Below, piece after piece: positions 32,128 to 41,713 of a stretch of DNA of 64,000 nucleotides (position 1 is its first letter; every line of letters starts with the position of its first letter). Under the pieces are notes generated by a model that saw only the letters and a program-made list of their open reading frames with translations, made no database searches and was not told the DNA's origin. This DNA is from an uncultured Clostridia bacterium (GTDB taxonomy: Bacteria; Bacillota; Clostridia; Oscillospirales; Acutalibacteraceae): positions 1-64,000 of the forward strand of contig CANRMX010000004.1 of the NCBI GenBank assembly GCA_947631855.1. The letters are read 5' to 3'. Made by a program: the position numbers and the translations under genes.

Positions 32128-33819
32128 TTACATGGTCTCCGGCGCGCTGACCTTGAGCAGGGCCAGGGCGTTGCGCAGCACCGTCTGGGCCGCACAGCAC
32201 AGGGTCAGGCGGGCCGCCGCCAGCGGCTCGGCCTCGCCCCGCACCCGGCAGGTGTTGTAGAACTTGTGGAACAGCGTGGAAAGGTTGGTGATGTACCGGG
32301 TCACCCGGGCAGGGTCCAGCGCCTTGGCCGCGCCGATCAGCTCGTCGGTGTAGCCGGAGAGGAAGCGGATCAGCTCCCGCTCTTCCGGGGCAGAGAGCAG
32401 CTTCAGCTCCTCCGCCGTGCAGTCCCGGGGCTCCACGCCGTCGGCTTTCAGATTCCGCAGGATGCTGCAAATGCGGGCATGGGCATATTGGGCGTAATAC
32501 ACGGGGTTTTGGGAATCCTGCTGCACCGCCAGGTCCAAATCGAAATCGATGCGGGTGTTGGGCTCATAGGAATTGAACAGGAACCGCGCCGCGTCCACTG
32601 GGACTTCCTCCAGCAGCGTCACCAGCGTGATGGCCTTGCCGCTGCGCTTGCTGGCCTTGACGATCTCCCCATCCCGCACCAGCCGCACCATCTGCATCAG
32701 CACTACGTCCAGCTTGCCCGCATCCACACCCAGGGCGGTGAGGGCGGCCTTGAGCCTGGGCACATAGCCGTGGTGGTCGGCCCCCAGCACGTTGATGGCC
32801 CAGTCGAAATTCCGGGTGACCAGCTTGTCGTAGTGGTAGGCGATATCCGGCACCACATAGGTGGGCACGCCGTTGCCGCGCACCAGCACGAAATCCTCGC
32901 TGCCGTAGGCTTCGCCCTTGAACCACACCGCGCCGTCCTTCTCATAGGTGGCGCCTTTTGCGGTGAGTTCCTCCACCATGCGCATCACCGCGCCGCTCTG
33001 GTGCAGGGTGGATTCGTGGAACCAGTTGTCGTATTCCACCCGGTAGCGCTGGAGATCGTCGTGGAGGCCCTGGATATTCCTGGGCAGGCCGAAGCCGATC
33101 AGCGCCGCCCGCCGCTCCTCGGGGGCCGCATCCACATACCGGTCTCCGTGAAGCTCCGCGAAGGCTTTGGCGTTTTCGATCACATCCGGGCCCAGATAGC
33201 CGTCCTCCGGGAAGGGGAAGCCCTCCTCGCCCTTGTAGAGCTGCATATACCGGGCCTCCAGGGAGAGGGCGTATTTGTTCACCTGATTGCCCGCGTCGTT
33301 GACGTAGAATTCCCGCTCCACCCGGTAGCCCACGGTCTCCAGCACCGCAGACAGGGCGTCGCCCAGCACGCCGCCCCGGGCGTTGCCGATGTGCATGGGC
33401 CCGGTGGGATTGGCGGAAACGTATTCCACCAGCACCCGCTTGCCCTGGCCGTATTCGCTTTGGCCGTATTTTTCGCCCAGGCGCAGGATGTCCTGCAGCA
33501 CTTCGCCGTAGAAGCCCGCGTCGTAGGTGAAATTCAAAAAGCCCGGCCCGGCGATCTCCACGGAGGCGAAGCCGGTGCCGCTCAAGTCCAGATTGTCCAC
33601 GATGGCCTGGGCGATCTGCCTGGGCGCGGTGTGGAAGGTGCGGGCGCCCACCATGGCGGCGTTGCACGCCCAATCCCCATGGGAACGGTCGGCGGGCACC
33701 TCCAGCACAAAATCGGGCAGGGGAGCGTCGGCCAGGGCCCCATTTTCGATGGCCCTGTGCAGCGCATCGCTTACGGCCACCCGCAGCCCGGCGGTGGCCT
33801 TCGATACCAGAAGTGACAT
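32128..33819 (-). CDS. argS: Arginyl-tRNA synthetase
   Basis: The 563-residue class I synthetase has the N-terminal Add1 domain, the HIGH-type motif ANPTGPMHIGNARG, the KMSKS-type loop KASKRSGKAITL, and the C-terminal anticodon-binding domain ending LLKVSAPETM. It charges tRNA-Arg. It lies 31 bases after the DUF1934 gene, the same neighbour as in many Firmicutes. Confidence 0.97.
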   Translation of the reverse strand: MSLLVSKATAGLRVAVSDALHRAIENGALADAPLPDFVLEVPADRSHGDWACNAAMVGARTFHTAPRQIAQAIVDNLDLSGTGFASVEIAGPGFLNFTYDAGFYGEVLQDILRLGEKYGQSEYGQGKRVLVEYVSANPTGPMHIGNARGGVLGDALSAVLETVGYRVEREFYVNDAGNQVNKYALSLEARYMQLYKGEEGFPFPEDGYLGPDVIENAKAFAELHGDRYVDAAPEERRAALIGFGLPRNIQGLHDDLQRYRVEYDNWFHESTLHQSGAVMRMVEELTAKGATYEKDGAVWFKGEAYGSEDFVLVRGNGVPTYVVPDIAYHYDKLVTRNFDWAINVLGADHHGYVPRLKAALTALGVDAGKLDVVLMQMVRLVRDGEIVKASKRSGKAITLVTLLEEVPVDAARFLFNSYEPNTRIDFDLDLAVQQDSQNPVYYAQYAHARICSILRNLKADGVEPRDCTAEELKLLSAPEERELIRFLSGYTDELIGAAKALDPARVTRYITNLSTLFHKFYNTCRVRGEAEPLAAARLTLCCAAQTVLRNALALLKVSAPETM

Positions 33820-33849
33820 AAGGTTTCTCCTTTTCCTTTTCTCGGTTTT

Positions 33850-34305
33850 TTACTGCCTCAGCCGGCTGGCGGCCCGGGGCTTGATCTCCACCTCGATCTC
33901 GTTGGAGCTGGTCAGGGCGGAGTCAATATCCAGCGTGTATTTGACGTTCAGCCGCCCACCCCGGCGGGTGAGGGAGGAATCCATCTCGCTGGTGAAGATG
34001 CCCACCGAAAGGGCCCCGAAGCCCGTGTCATAAAAGCACAGGTGGCGCTTTCCCTTTTCCAGGATCAGCTTGGTGGAGGAGCCCGTGCGGGACATGGTGA
34101 CACGGCCCGGCTCCACCTTCAGCACCGCGGTGTGGGCGATCTTCGGGTCATCCTCGTCGTATTCCTTATAGGCGATGAACGTTGCCCCGCCCCGCTCGGT
34201 ATAGCTGCCGGTGGTGGAGAGGGTGATCTCCCCGGTCTCGTTGTGCTCCTCGCCGCCGTAGGTCTGCCGGCCCCGGATGCGGATGTCATAGTTGTCCTTG
34301 AGCAT
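33850..34305 (-). CDS. DUF1934 (YwiB-like) beta-barrel protein
   Basis: The 151-residue protein fits the YwiB/DUF1934 calycin-like family: IRGRQTYGGEEHNETGEITL, TFIAYKEYDED, VTMSRTGSSTKLILEKGK and LNVKYTLDID. The function is unknown, but the gene is habitually adjacent to argS, as here. The ATG at 34305 is preferred to one at 34332 because the family begins at MLKDN. Confidence 0.85.
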   Translation of the reverse strand: MLKDNYDIRIRGRQTYGGEEHNETGEITLSTTGSYTERGGATFIAYKEYDEDDPKIAHTAVLKVEPGRVTMSRTGSSTKLILEKGKRHLCFYDTGFGALSVGIFTSEMDSSLTRRGGRLNVKYTLDIDSALTSSNEIEVEIKPRAASRLRQ

Positions 34306-34337
34306 TGTGCGTTCCCATTCCTTTTGTGTCACATGAA

Positions 34338-34564
34338 CCCCCGGCTATGCCGGAGGGCAAAATAGGCTTTAGCTAAAAGCATCGAGCGAAGCGGGCCGCT
34401 ATTAAGCCAGGCTACGAATACCGACACGTTGCAAATAAGCGGATAAACCCGTTTACGGGTCGCAGGGCAAGTGATGCAAGTGACGGAAATTCGGTGCGTC
34501 TTGAGACGCTTGCCGGTAAAAGACCCTTATAGGGCCTAATCAAGCCTCCGGCTGAGCCGGAGGG
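34338..34564. mobile_element. Small non-autonomous element bounded by similar hairpins (IS200/IS605-like ends)
   Basis: A 227-base stretch starts with the hairpin cccccggctatgccggaggg and ends with cctccggctgagccggaggg; between them are short stems (aaacccgtttacggg, cgtcttgagacg, agacccttatagggcc) and no gene. Two similar subterminal hairpins without terminal inverted repeats is the layout of IS200/IS605 derivatives that have lost tnpA/tnpB. Assignment is by architecture only. Confidence 0.4.
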
Positions 34565-34584
34565 TTTGACTTCTGTCGTTGCGG

Positions 34585-35391
34585 TCATTCCACCGTTACC
34601 CTGCGCAGCCCGCTTTCGATGCTGTGCCCCAAAAACAGCTCCGCCACCTCCCGGAAGCCTTCGGGGTTGTCGGTGACGAAATAATCGGCCTGGCGGGGAT
34701 TGTCTTCCGGCGCCAGCAGATCCAGCTCCGCCAGCCGCCCGGCCAGGGCCAGCGCGGCCTCCCGGCCGCTGTCGATGAGGACGACGCCCGGGCCCATCAC
34801 CGCCCCGATGGCCGCCCGCAAAATGGGATAGTGGGTGCAGCCCAGGATCAGCGTGTCCACGCCCTGCTCCCGCAAAGGGGCCAGGTAGCGCTCCACGGTC
34901 AGGCTGACCACCGGGTCTTCGGGAGAGATGAAGCCGCTTTCCACCAGGGGCACGAACAGCGGGCAGGCCCGTGGGAAGATGGCCAGGGACGGGTCTGCCG
35001 CCCGCAGCGCTTTTTCGTAGGAGCCGCTGGCCACGGTGACGCTGGTGCCGATGACGCCGATCCTGCCGGTACGGGTGGCGGCAGCCGCCGCCCGGGCGGT
35101 GGGGGATACCACATCGAAATAGGGCACGGGCAGCGTGCCGCCGATATCCGCCGCCACGGAGCTCACCGTGCCGCAGGCCGCCAGCACGGCCTTGACGCCC
35201 TTTTTCATGAGGAAATCCATATCCTGCCGGGCATAGCCCCGGATGATCTCCCGGCTGCGGCTGCCGTAGGGCACCCGGCCGTTGTCGCCGAAATAGACGA
35301 CGCTCTCCCGGGGCAGCACCTGTTCCAGCTCCTTCACGGCGGTGAGGCCGCCCAGGCCGGAATCGAACACGCCGATGGGACGGCGATCCAT
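34585..35391 (-). CDS. murI: Glutamate racemase
   Basis: The 268-residue product has DSGLGG at the N terminus, VPYGSRS, the first catalytic Cys in LAACGTVSS and the second in LGCTHYP. The usual N of ACNT is G here, as seen in some clostridial members. It makes D-glutamate for peptidoglycan, agreeing with its place 34 bases behind ddl. The ATG at 35391 begins the family sequence. Confidence 0.9.
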   Translation of the reverse strand: MDRRPIGVFDSGLGGLTAVKELEQVLPRESVVYFGDNGRVPYGSRSREIIRGYARQDMDFLMKKGVKAVLAACGTVSSVAADIGGTLPVPYFDVVSPTARAAAAATRTGRIGVIGTSVTVASGSYEKALRAADPSLAIFPRACPLFVPLVESGFISPEDPVVSLTVERYLAPLREQGVDTLILGCTHYPILRAAIGAVMGPGVVLIDSGREAALALAGRLAELDLLAPEDNPRQADYFVTDNPEGFREVAELFLGHSIESGLRRVTVE

Positions 35392-35425
35392 AGTGTTCCC
35401 TTCTTTCGCGGGGATTTTGGGCCGG

Positions 35426-36511
35426 TCACCGGCCGGCTTTGGCAAAGGCCAGGTCGATGAGGCGGTCCAGCAATTCGCCGTAGGTGAGCCCGCCGGCCAT
35501 CCACAGCTTGGGATACATGCTGATATCCGTGAAGCCCGGCAGGGTGTTGATCTCGTTGAGGATCACCCGGTGGTCTCCCTCGGTGACGAAGAAATCCACC
35601 CGGGCAAGCCCGGAGCAGCCCAGCAGCCGGTAGGCCCGCACGGCCACCTCCCGCACCTTGGCGGCGGTGGCTTCGTCGATGCGGGCGGGGATATAGAGCC
35701 GGCTGGTGCCGTTGATATACTTGTCGTCGTAATCGTAGAAGGCGGCGGAAGCGCCGATCTCCCCCACGATGGAGGCTTCGCAGTCCCGGTTGCCCAGCAC
35801 CGCGCACTCCACTTCCTGGCCCCGGACGCCTTCTTCCACCACGATCTTGTGGTCCTCTCGGGCGGCCTTCAAAATGGCCTCGTCCAGGCCCTCGGGGGTC
35901 TCCACCCTGCTGACGCCCACGGAGGAGCCCGCGTTGGCGGGCTTGACGAATACCGGGAAGTTGAGCCGGGCCACGATCTTCTTTTTGATGGTCTCCGCCG
36001 CCACAGGGAAGCGGTCGGCGTAGAACCAGAGATAGTGGGCCTGTTCGATGTTCGCCCCCGACAGCAGGGAGTGGGTCACGGCCTTATCCATGCACACCGC
36101 GGAGGACAGGGTATTGCAGCCCACATAGGGGATGCCGGACAGCTGGAAAAGCCCCTGCAGGGTGCCGTCTTCGCCGTTTTTGCCGTGGAGCGCCGGGAAC
36201 AGGCAGTCGATGGGGAGGAGCTCCGCCCCCTGGGGCGTGAGGGCCACCAGCCCGTGGACGGTAGGATCCGGCGAAAGGAACGCCGGCACGGTTTGGCCGG
36301 AGGTCTCCCACGCGCCGCCGGAAAGCCCCTCCACCGGCCCGGTGTACAGCAGCCAGCGGCCTTCTTTGGTGATGCCCACCATGGACACGTCATATTTTTC
36401 CCTGGAAAGATTTTCAACGATGGAGGCCGCCGACATCAGCGACACCTCGTGCTCGGAGGAGACGCCGCCGAACAGTACGGCCACTCGGAGCTTTTGTAAG
36501 GGTTGATCCAT
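35426..36511 (-). CDS. ddl: D-alanine--D-alanine ligase
   Basis: A 361-residue ATP-grasp ligase: VLFGGVSSEHEVSL (first substrate loop), FPALHGKNGEDGTLQG, FVKPANAGSSVGVS, and the metal site LNEINTLPGFT. It joins two D-alanines for the peptidoglycan stem peptide. The overall layout is closest to the group that includes VanG ligases (SSAVCMDK, KYINGTSRLYIPARID), but with no vanH, vanT or vanXY beside it a housekeeping Ddl is the likelier reading. Forms an operon with murI. Confidence 0.93.
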   Translation of the reverse strand: MDQPLQKLRVAVLFGGVSSEHEVSLMSAASIVENLSREKYDVSMVGITKEGRWLLYTGPVEGLSGGAWETSGQTVPAFLSPDPTVHGLVALTPQGAELLPIDCLFPALHGKNGEDGTLQGLFQLSGIPYVGCNTLSSAVCMDKAVTHSLLSGANIEQAHYLWFYADRFPVAAETIKKKIVARLNFPVFVKPANAGSSVGVSRVETPEGLDEAILKAAREDHKIVVEEGVRGQEVECAVLGNRDCEASIVGEIGASAAFYDYDDKYINGTSRLYIPARIDEATAAKVREVAVRAYRLLGCSGLARVDFFVTEGDHRVILNEINTLPGFTDISMYPKLWMAGGLTYGELLDRLIDLAFAKAGR

Positions 36512-36660
36512 TGATGATCACATCCGATCCGTATAGATTCGGCCCGGGCACAGGGCAAACGCGGCTGTGCCGGAACCCTTATTATACTATGAGACAGAAA
36601 AATTATCAACCGCTTTTCGCGAGAAATCCGTGGGGAAGCGGAAAAGTGGCGGGTATACTC

Positions 36661-36689
36661 TTGACGGCGGGGCAGGGTTCAAGTATAAT
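36661..36689 (+). promoter_or_regulatory. Promoter of the conserved hypothetical gene
   Basis: TTGACG (36661-36666), 17 bases, TATAAT (36684-36689), 37 bases before the GTG start. Confidence 0.75.
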
Positions 36690-36725
36690 ACCTGTAGAAA
36701 ATATGCAGCGGGAAGGATCATCACA

Positions 36726-37508
36726 GTGGAAGTACGCGTGTTTGAACGGATACAGGAAGGGCTTGCAGAGGAACTGCAGAAGCAGGGCTACGGCGAGCCG
36801 GTGGAGCTGGAGGAGGAGGGCGCCCGGACGGTCATGTTCCCCTCCGAGGGCGTGGCCTACGGCCTGCGGTATGTGAACGCCAAAAAGGTCTTTGAATTGT
36901 GCTCCGCCACCATGCGGGTGGACGGCACCCCCGGCGAATGGCGCAGCCTGGCCACCTGGCTGTTCGATTACCAGACCGGCGACAGCTCCGACGTGGAGAG
37001 CATCCTCAACGATTTCATCGAGGTCGTCCAGGGCCCCAAGCAGGTGGCCGTGATGCAGCAGAAGCGCAAGCGGAACAAGGACGACGAGCGGGTGGTGGAC
37101 TGCCTGTTCTTCTTCAACCGGCTTGTCACCCTGTTCCCGGAGCTGCGGGAGGAATTCAACGACGAGAAGATCGTCTACGGCCAGGTGCGGGCGGTCACCT
37201 TCACCCGGCAGAAGGTGGTGCCCAAGGCGGAGCAGCTGTTCACGCTGTATCCCAACAGCGAGGTGGCAGGGAAATTCTGCTCCCTGCTGGACGATATGTA
37301 CAAGAACGGCGATCTGAATCTGCGCTCGGTCATCACGGCGGTGCTGCTCAACGGCCTGAGCGACGGCGCTTTCGCCGCCGTGCGGGAGCAGGTGGACGAG
37401 GAGCTGCAGAAGGCGCTGAAGTACAGCCGGAAGCTGAAAGGGAAGAAGATCAAGCCGGAGAAGAAGAAAAAGCAGGGGAAGAAGATCGAGACCAGGCTGG
37501 AAGCCTGA
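36726..37508 (+). CDS. Conserved hypothetical cytoplasmic protein with lysine-rich tail
   Basis: The 260-residue product has no membrane segment and no catalytic motif that I recognise. The centre is rich in aromatic and acidic residues (LATWLFDYQTGDSSDVESIL); the last 30 residues are strongly basic (KLKGKKIKPEKKKKQGKK), suggesting nucleic acid or ribosome contact. The GTG at 36726 lies behind GGGAAGGA and after a good promoter, whereas the longer frame from 36567 overlaps that promoter. Divergent from ddl. Confidence 0.6.
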   Translation: MEVRVFERIQEGLAEELQKQGYGEPVELEEEGARTVMFPSEGVAYGLRYVNAKKVFELCSATMRVDGTPGEWRSLATWLFDYQTGDSSDVESILNDFIEVVQGPKQVAVMQQKRKRNKDDERVVDCLFFFNRLVTLFPELREEFNDEKIVYGQVRAVTFTRQKVVPKAEQLFTLYPNSEVAGKFCSLLDDMYKNGDLNLRSVITAVLLNGLSDGAFAAVREQVDEELQKALKYSRKLKGKKIKPEKKKKQGKKIETRLEA

Positions 37509-37529
37509 GCCCCTTACCGCGCCGCACGG

Positions 37530-37558
37530 CCCCTTGCCGGGCCGCGCCCGGCAAGGGG
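37530..37558 (+). terminator. Strong hairpin after the hypothetical gene
   Basis: ccccttgccgggc-cgc-gcccggcaagggg is a perfect 13-bp stem; there is no T run, so termination is not certain. Confidence 0.55.
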
Positions 37559-37669
37559 CGGCCGTCGAAGACGGCCGATGCGCTGTGCGCATCTGTGCGG
37601 CGCGGTGTGGGCGGATATCCCGGCCTGCAAAAACCGAAGAAAAAGAACGCTTTGCCCGGGGAAAAGTGC

Positions 37670-37698
37670 TTGACATCCCGAAAGGGATGTGGTATAGT
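37670..37698 (+). promoter_or_regulatory. Promoter of the rpmG-secE-nusG cluster
   Basis: TTGACA (37670-37675), 17 bases containing the small inverted repeat tcccgaaaggga, then TATAGT (37693-37698). Confidence 0.85.
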
Positions 37699-37798
37699 GG
37701 TACTACCTCGAGGCGAGGGTTCTTTTTTTGTACCCGCTTTTGAGGGAGGCTGCGTGCCTAAAGTTCCAGAAAATATCCGATAAAGGGAGGAGCCGAAC

Positions 37799-37948
<150 letters not shown>

Positions 37949-37960
37949 GGGAGCGAAACT

Positions 37961-38227
37961 ATGGCTGAGAATACCAGGAAGGACCAAAAGTCCGAGAAAA
38001 AGGCGAAAAAGCCCAACGCCATCGTTCGTTTCTTTAAGAGGATCGTAAAGTTCTGCAAGGACTGCAAGGGCGAAATGAAGAAGATCGTCTGGCCGACCCC
38101 CAAGACGGTTTTCAAGAACACCGGCGTCGTGCTGGTCACCATCATCCTGCTGGGCCTGTTCGTCTTCCTGCTGGATACCGGCTTTATGAACCTGCTGAGC
38201 CTCGTGATGGACGTTGCGCAGGCATAA
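37961..38227 (+). CDS. secE: Preprotein translocase subunit SecE
   Basis: The 88-residue protein has a lysine-rich N terminus, the conserved amphipathic helix GEMKKIVWPTPKTV and one C-terminal membrane helix (GVVLVTIILLGLFVFLLD), the minimal SecE of Gram-positives. SecE clamps SecY in the membrane. Confidence 0.96.
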   Translation: MAENTRKDQKSEKKAKKPNAIVRFFKRIVKFCKDCKGEMKKIVWPTPKTVFKNTGVVLVTIILLGLFVFLLDTGFMNLLSLVMDVAQA

Positions 38228-38263
38228 CAGGATCGTTCCGGCGGGAAAGGATGAGAAGGAATC

Positions 38264-38791
38264 ATGGCTGAAGAAGCAAAATGGTACGTGGTACACACCT
38301 ATTCCGGATATGAGAACAAGGTGGCCTCCAATCTGGTGACCACCGTGGAGAACCGCCAGATGGGCGAGCTCATCCAGGAAGTGCGCGTGCCCACCGAGAA
38401 GGTCACCGAGATCACCGAAAGCGGCCAGCGCAAGGAAGTGGAACGGAAGATCTTCCCGGGGTATGTCATCGTGAAGATGGTGATGACCGACGAGACCTGG
38501 TATGTGGTGCGCAACATCCGCGGCTGCACGGGATTCGTGGGCCCCTCCTCCAAGCCGGTGCCCCTCACCGACGCGGAAGTGGACCGCCTGGGGATCGAGC
38601 AGCGCAGCGTGGAGGTCAGCTATCAGGTGGGCGATTCCGTCAGCATCATCGACGGCCCCTTGGAGGGCTTCATCGGCACCGTGGAGGAACTGGATGTGGA
38701 AAAGAACCGCGTTCGCGTGGTGGTCTCCATGTTCGGCCGGGATACCCCCGTGGAGCTGGAACTGGACCAGGCCGAGCCCGTGAACGACTGA
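38264..38791 (+). CDS. nusG: Transcription antitermination factor NusG
   Basis: A 175-residue NusG: NGN domain with WYVVHTYSGYENKV, PGYVIVKMVMTD and RNIRGCTGFVG, and a KOW domain in GDSVSIIDGPLEGFIGTVEE. It binds RNA polymerase and couples it to Rho or the ribosome. Order secE-nusG-rplK is conserved. Confidence 0.97.
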   Translation: MAEEAKWYVVHTYSGYENKVASNLVTTVENRQMGELIQEVRVPTEKVTEITESGQRKEVERKIFPGYVIVKMVMTDETWYVVRNIRGCTGFVGPSSKPVPLTDAEVDRLGIEQRSVEVSYQVGDSVSIIDGPLEGFIGTVEELDVEKNRVRVVVSMFGRDTPVELELDQAEPVND

Positions 38792-39009
38792 CGGCGGGCC
38801 CGGAACGGAAGAAGCTGCAAGCGGCAGCGCTTTTAGGGCGGCGCCGCATCATGCGGACGGTACAGGCGCTTTCAGCAGATGTGCCGTCCAGGCGCCAGAC
38901 GAGGATCGTGCGGCGCCTGCGTTAAGGGGACACCCCCTTGTGGGAGGCACAGGCAAATTCAACCTGCCGCCTGTACCGCCAACACCACAAAAGAAAGGAA
39001 GAGTTATCA
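38792..39009 (+). promoter_or_regulatory. 218-base nusG-rplK spacer, possible r-protein leader
   Basis: Contains several short inverted repeats (ggcggcgccgcatcatgcgg, ttaaggggacacccccttg, acaggcaaattcaacctg). No promoter stands out, so it may be an untranslated leader where L1 or L11 acts; this is inference from position. Confidence 0.35.
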
Positions 39010-39435
39010 ATGGCACAAAAGGTTACGGGCTATATCAAGCTCCAGATCCCTGCCGGACGAGCCACTCCGGCCCCGCCTGTCGGCCCCGCTCTGGGCCAGC
39101 ACGGCGTCAACATCCCCGCTTTTACGAAGGAATTCAACGAGCGCACCAAGAACGACATGGGCATGATCATCCCCGTGGTCATCACGGTGTACGCCGACCG
39201 CTCCTTCACCTTCATTACCAAGACCCCGCCCGCGGCCGTCCTCATCAAGAAGGCCTGCGGCATCGAGACCGCCTCCGGCGAGCCCAACAAGAAGAAGGTC
39301 GCGAAGATCACCCGCGCCCAGGTGGAGGAAATCGCCAGGACAAAAATGCCCGATCTCAACGCCGGTTCCATCGAAGCGGCCATGAGCATGATCGCCGGCA
39401 CCGCCCGCTCGATGGGTATCGAGGTAGTGGATTGA
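39010..39435 (+). CDS. rplK: 50S ribosomal protein L11
   Basis: The 141-residue product shows the L11 signature [33 protein letters not shown] and the RNA-binding C-terminal domain ending MGIEVVD. The ATG at 39010 is the family start, after AAAGGAAG. Confidence 0.98.
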   Translation: MAQKVTGYIKLQIPAGRATPAPPVGPALGQHGVNIPAFTKEFNERTKNDMGMIIPVVITVYADRSFTFITKTPPAAVLIKKACGIETASGEPNKKKVAKITRAQVEEIARTKMPDLNAGSIEAAMSMIAGTARSMGIEVVD

Positions 39436-39494
39436 TCCCCGGCAGTGGGAGGAAATCTTAAGGATCCGATATTGACCACTGGAGGAAATAAATA

Positions 39495-40187
<693 letters not shown>

Positions 40188-40205
40188 TGGGTTTTGAAAA
40201 AAGTA

Positions 40206-40234
40206 TTGACAGAAGCGCCCGCTTCTGCTATACT
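40206..40234 (+). promoter_or_regulatory. Promoter of rplJ-rplL
   Basis: TTGACA (40206-40211), 17 bases, TATACT (40229-40234); the spacer is itself an inverted repeat, gaagcgcccgcttc. Confidence 0.85.
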
Positions 40235-40240
40235 GTGTAA

Positions 40241-40448
40241 GCTGTCCAACCGAAGACAGCAGGTCGCTTTTCAAGCGGTAAACGGTTTACCGGCCTGCCG
40301 AGGAAAGACGTTTGATGACAGGGAACGGTTCCGTTCCGCAGATTCTTTCGCTTTCACCGCCTTTCTTCGGTTTCCACCGGGAAAGGCGTTTTTCGTTGGT
40401 CGACCCGCAGGCTTGTCCTGCCATCCTATCATCCGGAGGTGAAATGAT
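40241..40448 (+). promoter_or_regulatory. L10 leader with attenuator hairpin
   Basis: The leader has ccgaagacagcagg paired to cctgccgagg, the conserved core of the L10-binding leader found upstream of rplJ in Firmicutes. Further on, cgcctttc (40358-40365) and gaaaggcg (40381-40388) with TTTTT form a terminator, so L10-L7/L12 excess may favour early termination. Confidence 0.8.
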
Positions 40449-40985
40449 TTGCCCAGCAAAGCAATTCTTGAGCAAAAGCAGCAGCATGTGGCCGCGCTGG
40501 CCGAGGACTTCAAGAAGGCAAACGTGGGCGTGCTGGTCAACTACAACGGCATCGACGTTGCCAGTGACACCGCCCTGCGCAAGCAGCTGCGTGAAGCCGG
40601 CTGCCAGTATAAGGTCGTGAAGAACACGCTGCTCCGCCTGGCCTTTGAGGAGGCGGGCATCAAGGGGCTGGACGAGTACCTCAACGGTACCACCGCCATC
40701 GCGTACAGCGATGCGGGGTATGCGGAGGCGCCCAAGATCCTGTCCGATTACGTCAAGAACAATCCCAATTCCGATTTCCAGGTGAAAGCCGGTTTTGTGG
40801 ACGGCGGCGCAGTGGACGCGGCAGCGGTCAGCAATCTGGCCAAGCTGCCTTCCAAGGAAGTCCTCATTGCCCAGGTGCTCGGCGGCTTCAATGCGCCCAT
40901 CCAGGGCCTCGCCAATGTGCTCAACGGCACCATCCGCGGCCTGGTGATCGCCCTGAACGCCATCGCCGAGAAGCAGAGTGCCTAA
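40449..40985 (+). CDS. rplJ: 50S ribosomal protein L10
   Basis: The 178-residue protein has the L10 order: PSKAILEQKQQHVAALAEDF, GVLVNYNGIDVASDTALRKQLREAG, YKVVKNTLLRLA and a C-terminal helix that holds L7/L12 dimers. The start is a TTG at 40449, eight bases after GGAGGTG; no ATG is in frame upstream of the conserved region. Confidence 0.97.
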   Translation: MPSKAILEQKQQHVAALAEDFKKANVGVLVNYNGIDVASDTALRKQLREAGCQYKVVKNTLLRLAFEEAGIKGLDEYLNGTTAIAYSDAGYAEAPKILSDYVKNNPNSDFQVKAGFVDGGAVDAAAVSNLAKLPSKEVLIAQVLGGFNAPIQGLANVLNGTIRGLVIALNAIAEKQSA

Positions 40986-41057
40986 CCGCCGGCGGATCCC
41001 GCCCGGTAAAGATCCAAACCAACAGACACAACAATTATTCTATGGAGGTATTTTATC

Positions 41058-41438
41058 ATGTCTGAGAAAGTAACCAATCTGATCGAAGAAGTTAAGGCCC
41101 TTACCGTTCTGGAGCTCTCCGAGCTGGTGAAGGCTCTGGAAGAGGAGTTCGGCGTTTCCGCCGCCGCTCCCGCCGCTGTGGCCGTTGCCGCCGCTCCTGC
41201 TGACGCCGCTCCCGCCGCCGCCGAGCAGACCGAGTTCGACGTGGTGCTCACCAACGCCGGGCAGAGCAAGATCAACGTCATTAAGATCGTCAAGGAGATC
41301 ACCGGCCTGGGCCTGAAGGAATCCAAGGCTCTGGTCGACGAGGCCCCCAAGGCCATCAAGGAGAAGGTCTCCGCCGACGAGGCCGAGTCCATCAAGGCCA
41401 AGCTGGTGGAAGCCGGCGCCGAAGTGGAAGTCAAGTAA
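41058..41438 (+). CDS. rplL: 50S ribosomal protein L7/L12
   Basis: A 126-residue L7/L12: N-terminal dimer domain ([20 protein letters not shown]), an alanine-rich hinge, and the factor-binding domain ([28 protein letters not shown]). A terminator follows, and rpoB does not. Confidence 0.98.
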   Translation: MSEKVTNLIEEVKALTVLELSELVKALEEEFGVSAAAPAAVAVAAAPADAAPAAAEQTEFDVVLTNAGQSKINVIKIVKEITGLGLKESKALVDEAPKAIKEKVSADEAESIKAKLVEAGAEVEVK

Positions 41439-41455
41439 GTTTTCTGCTTGCTGAG

Positions 41456-41480
41456 AAAGCCCCCTTTGTGGGGCTTTTTT
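41456..41480 (+). terminator. Terminator of rplJ-rplL
   Basis: aaagcccc and ggggcttt arms with T run ending the r-protein transcript. Confidence 0.9.
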
Positions 41481-41636
41481 CTTGTAGAAAATAGTTTCGA
41501 TTGGGGTTGACAAGCGAAAAGTCTGGCGGCGAGCGCTGCGTGATCCAGGTGAACTGGTAGGAGCCTGTCGGGCCCAGCGAAAACGGGAGCCGGTCGAGCG
41601 ATTATCAAGATAGTATTGGTCAAGCCAAGAAAAAGA

Positions 41637-41665
41637 TTGATTTTTTCAGGGGAATCCGTTAGAAT
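41637..41665 (+). promoter_or_regulatory. Promoter of the alpha-galactosidase gene
   Basis: TTGATT (41637-41642), 17 bases, TAGAAT (41660-41665), about 50 bases before the ATG. Confidence 0.7.
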
Positions 41666-41713
41666 GGGGGCAGAAGCCGGAAACACCGGCAAATTGAATC
41701 GGAGGATTGTACT

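Noticed and set aside
35426-36511. Vancomycin-resistance VanG-type ligase
   Set aside because: No van regulatory, racemase or peptidase genes are adjacent, and murI follows; a housekeeping Ddl explains it better.
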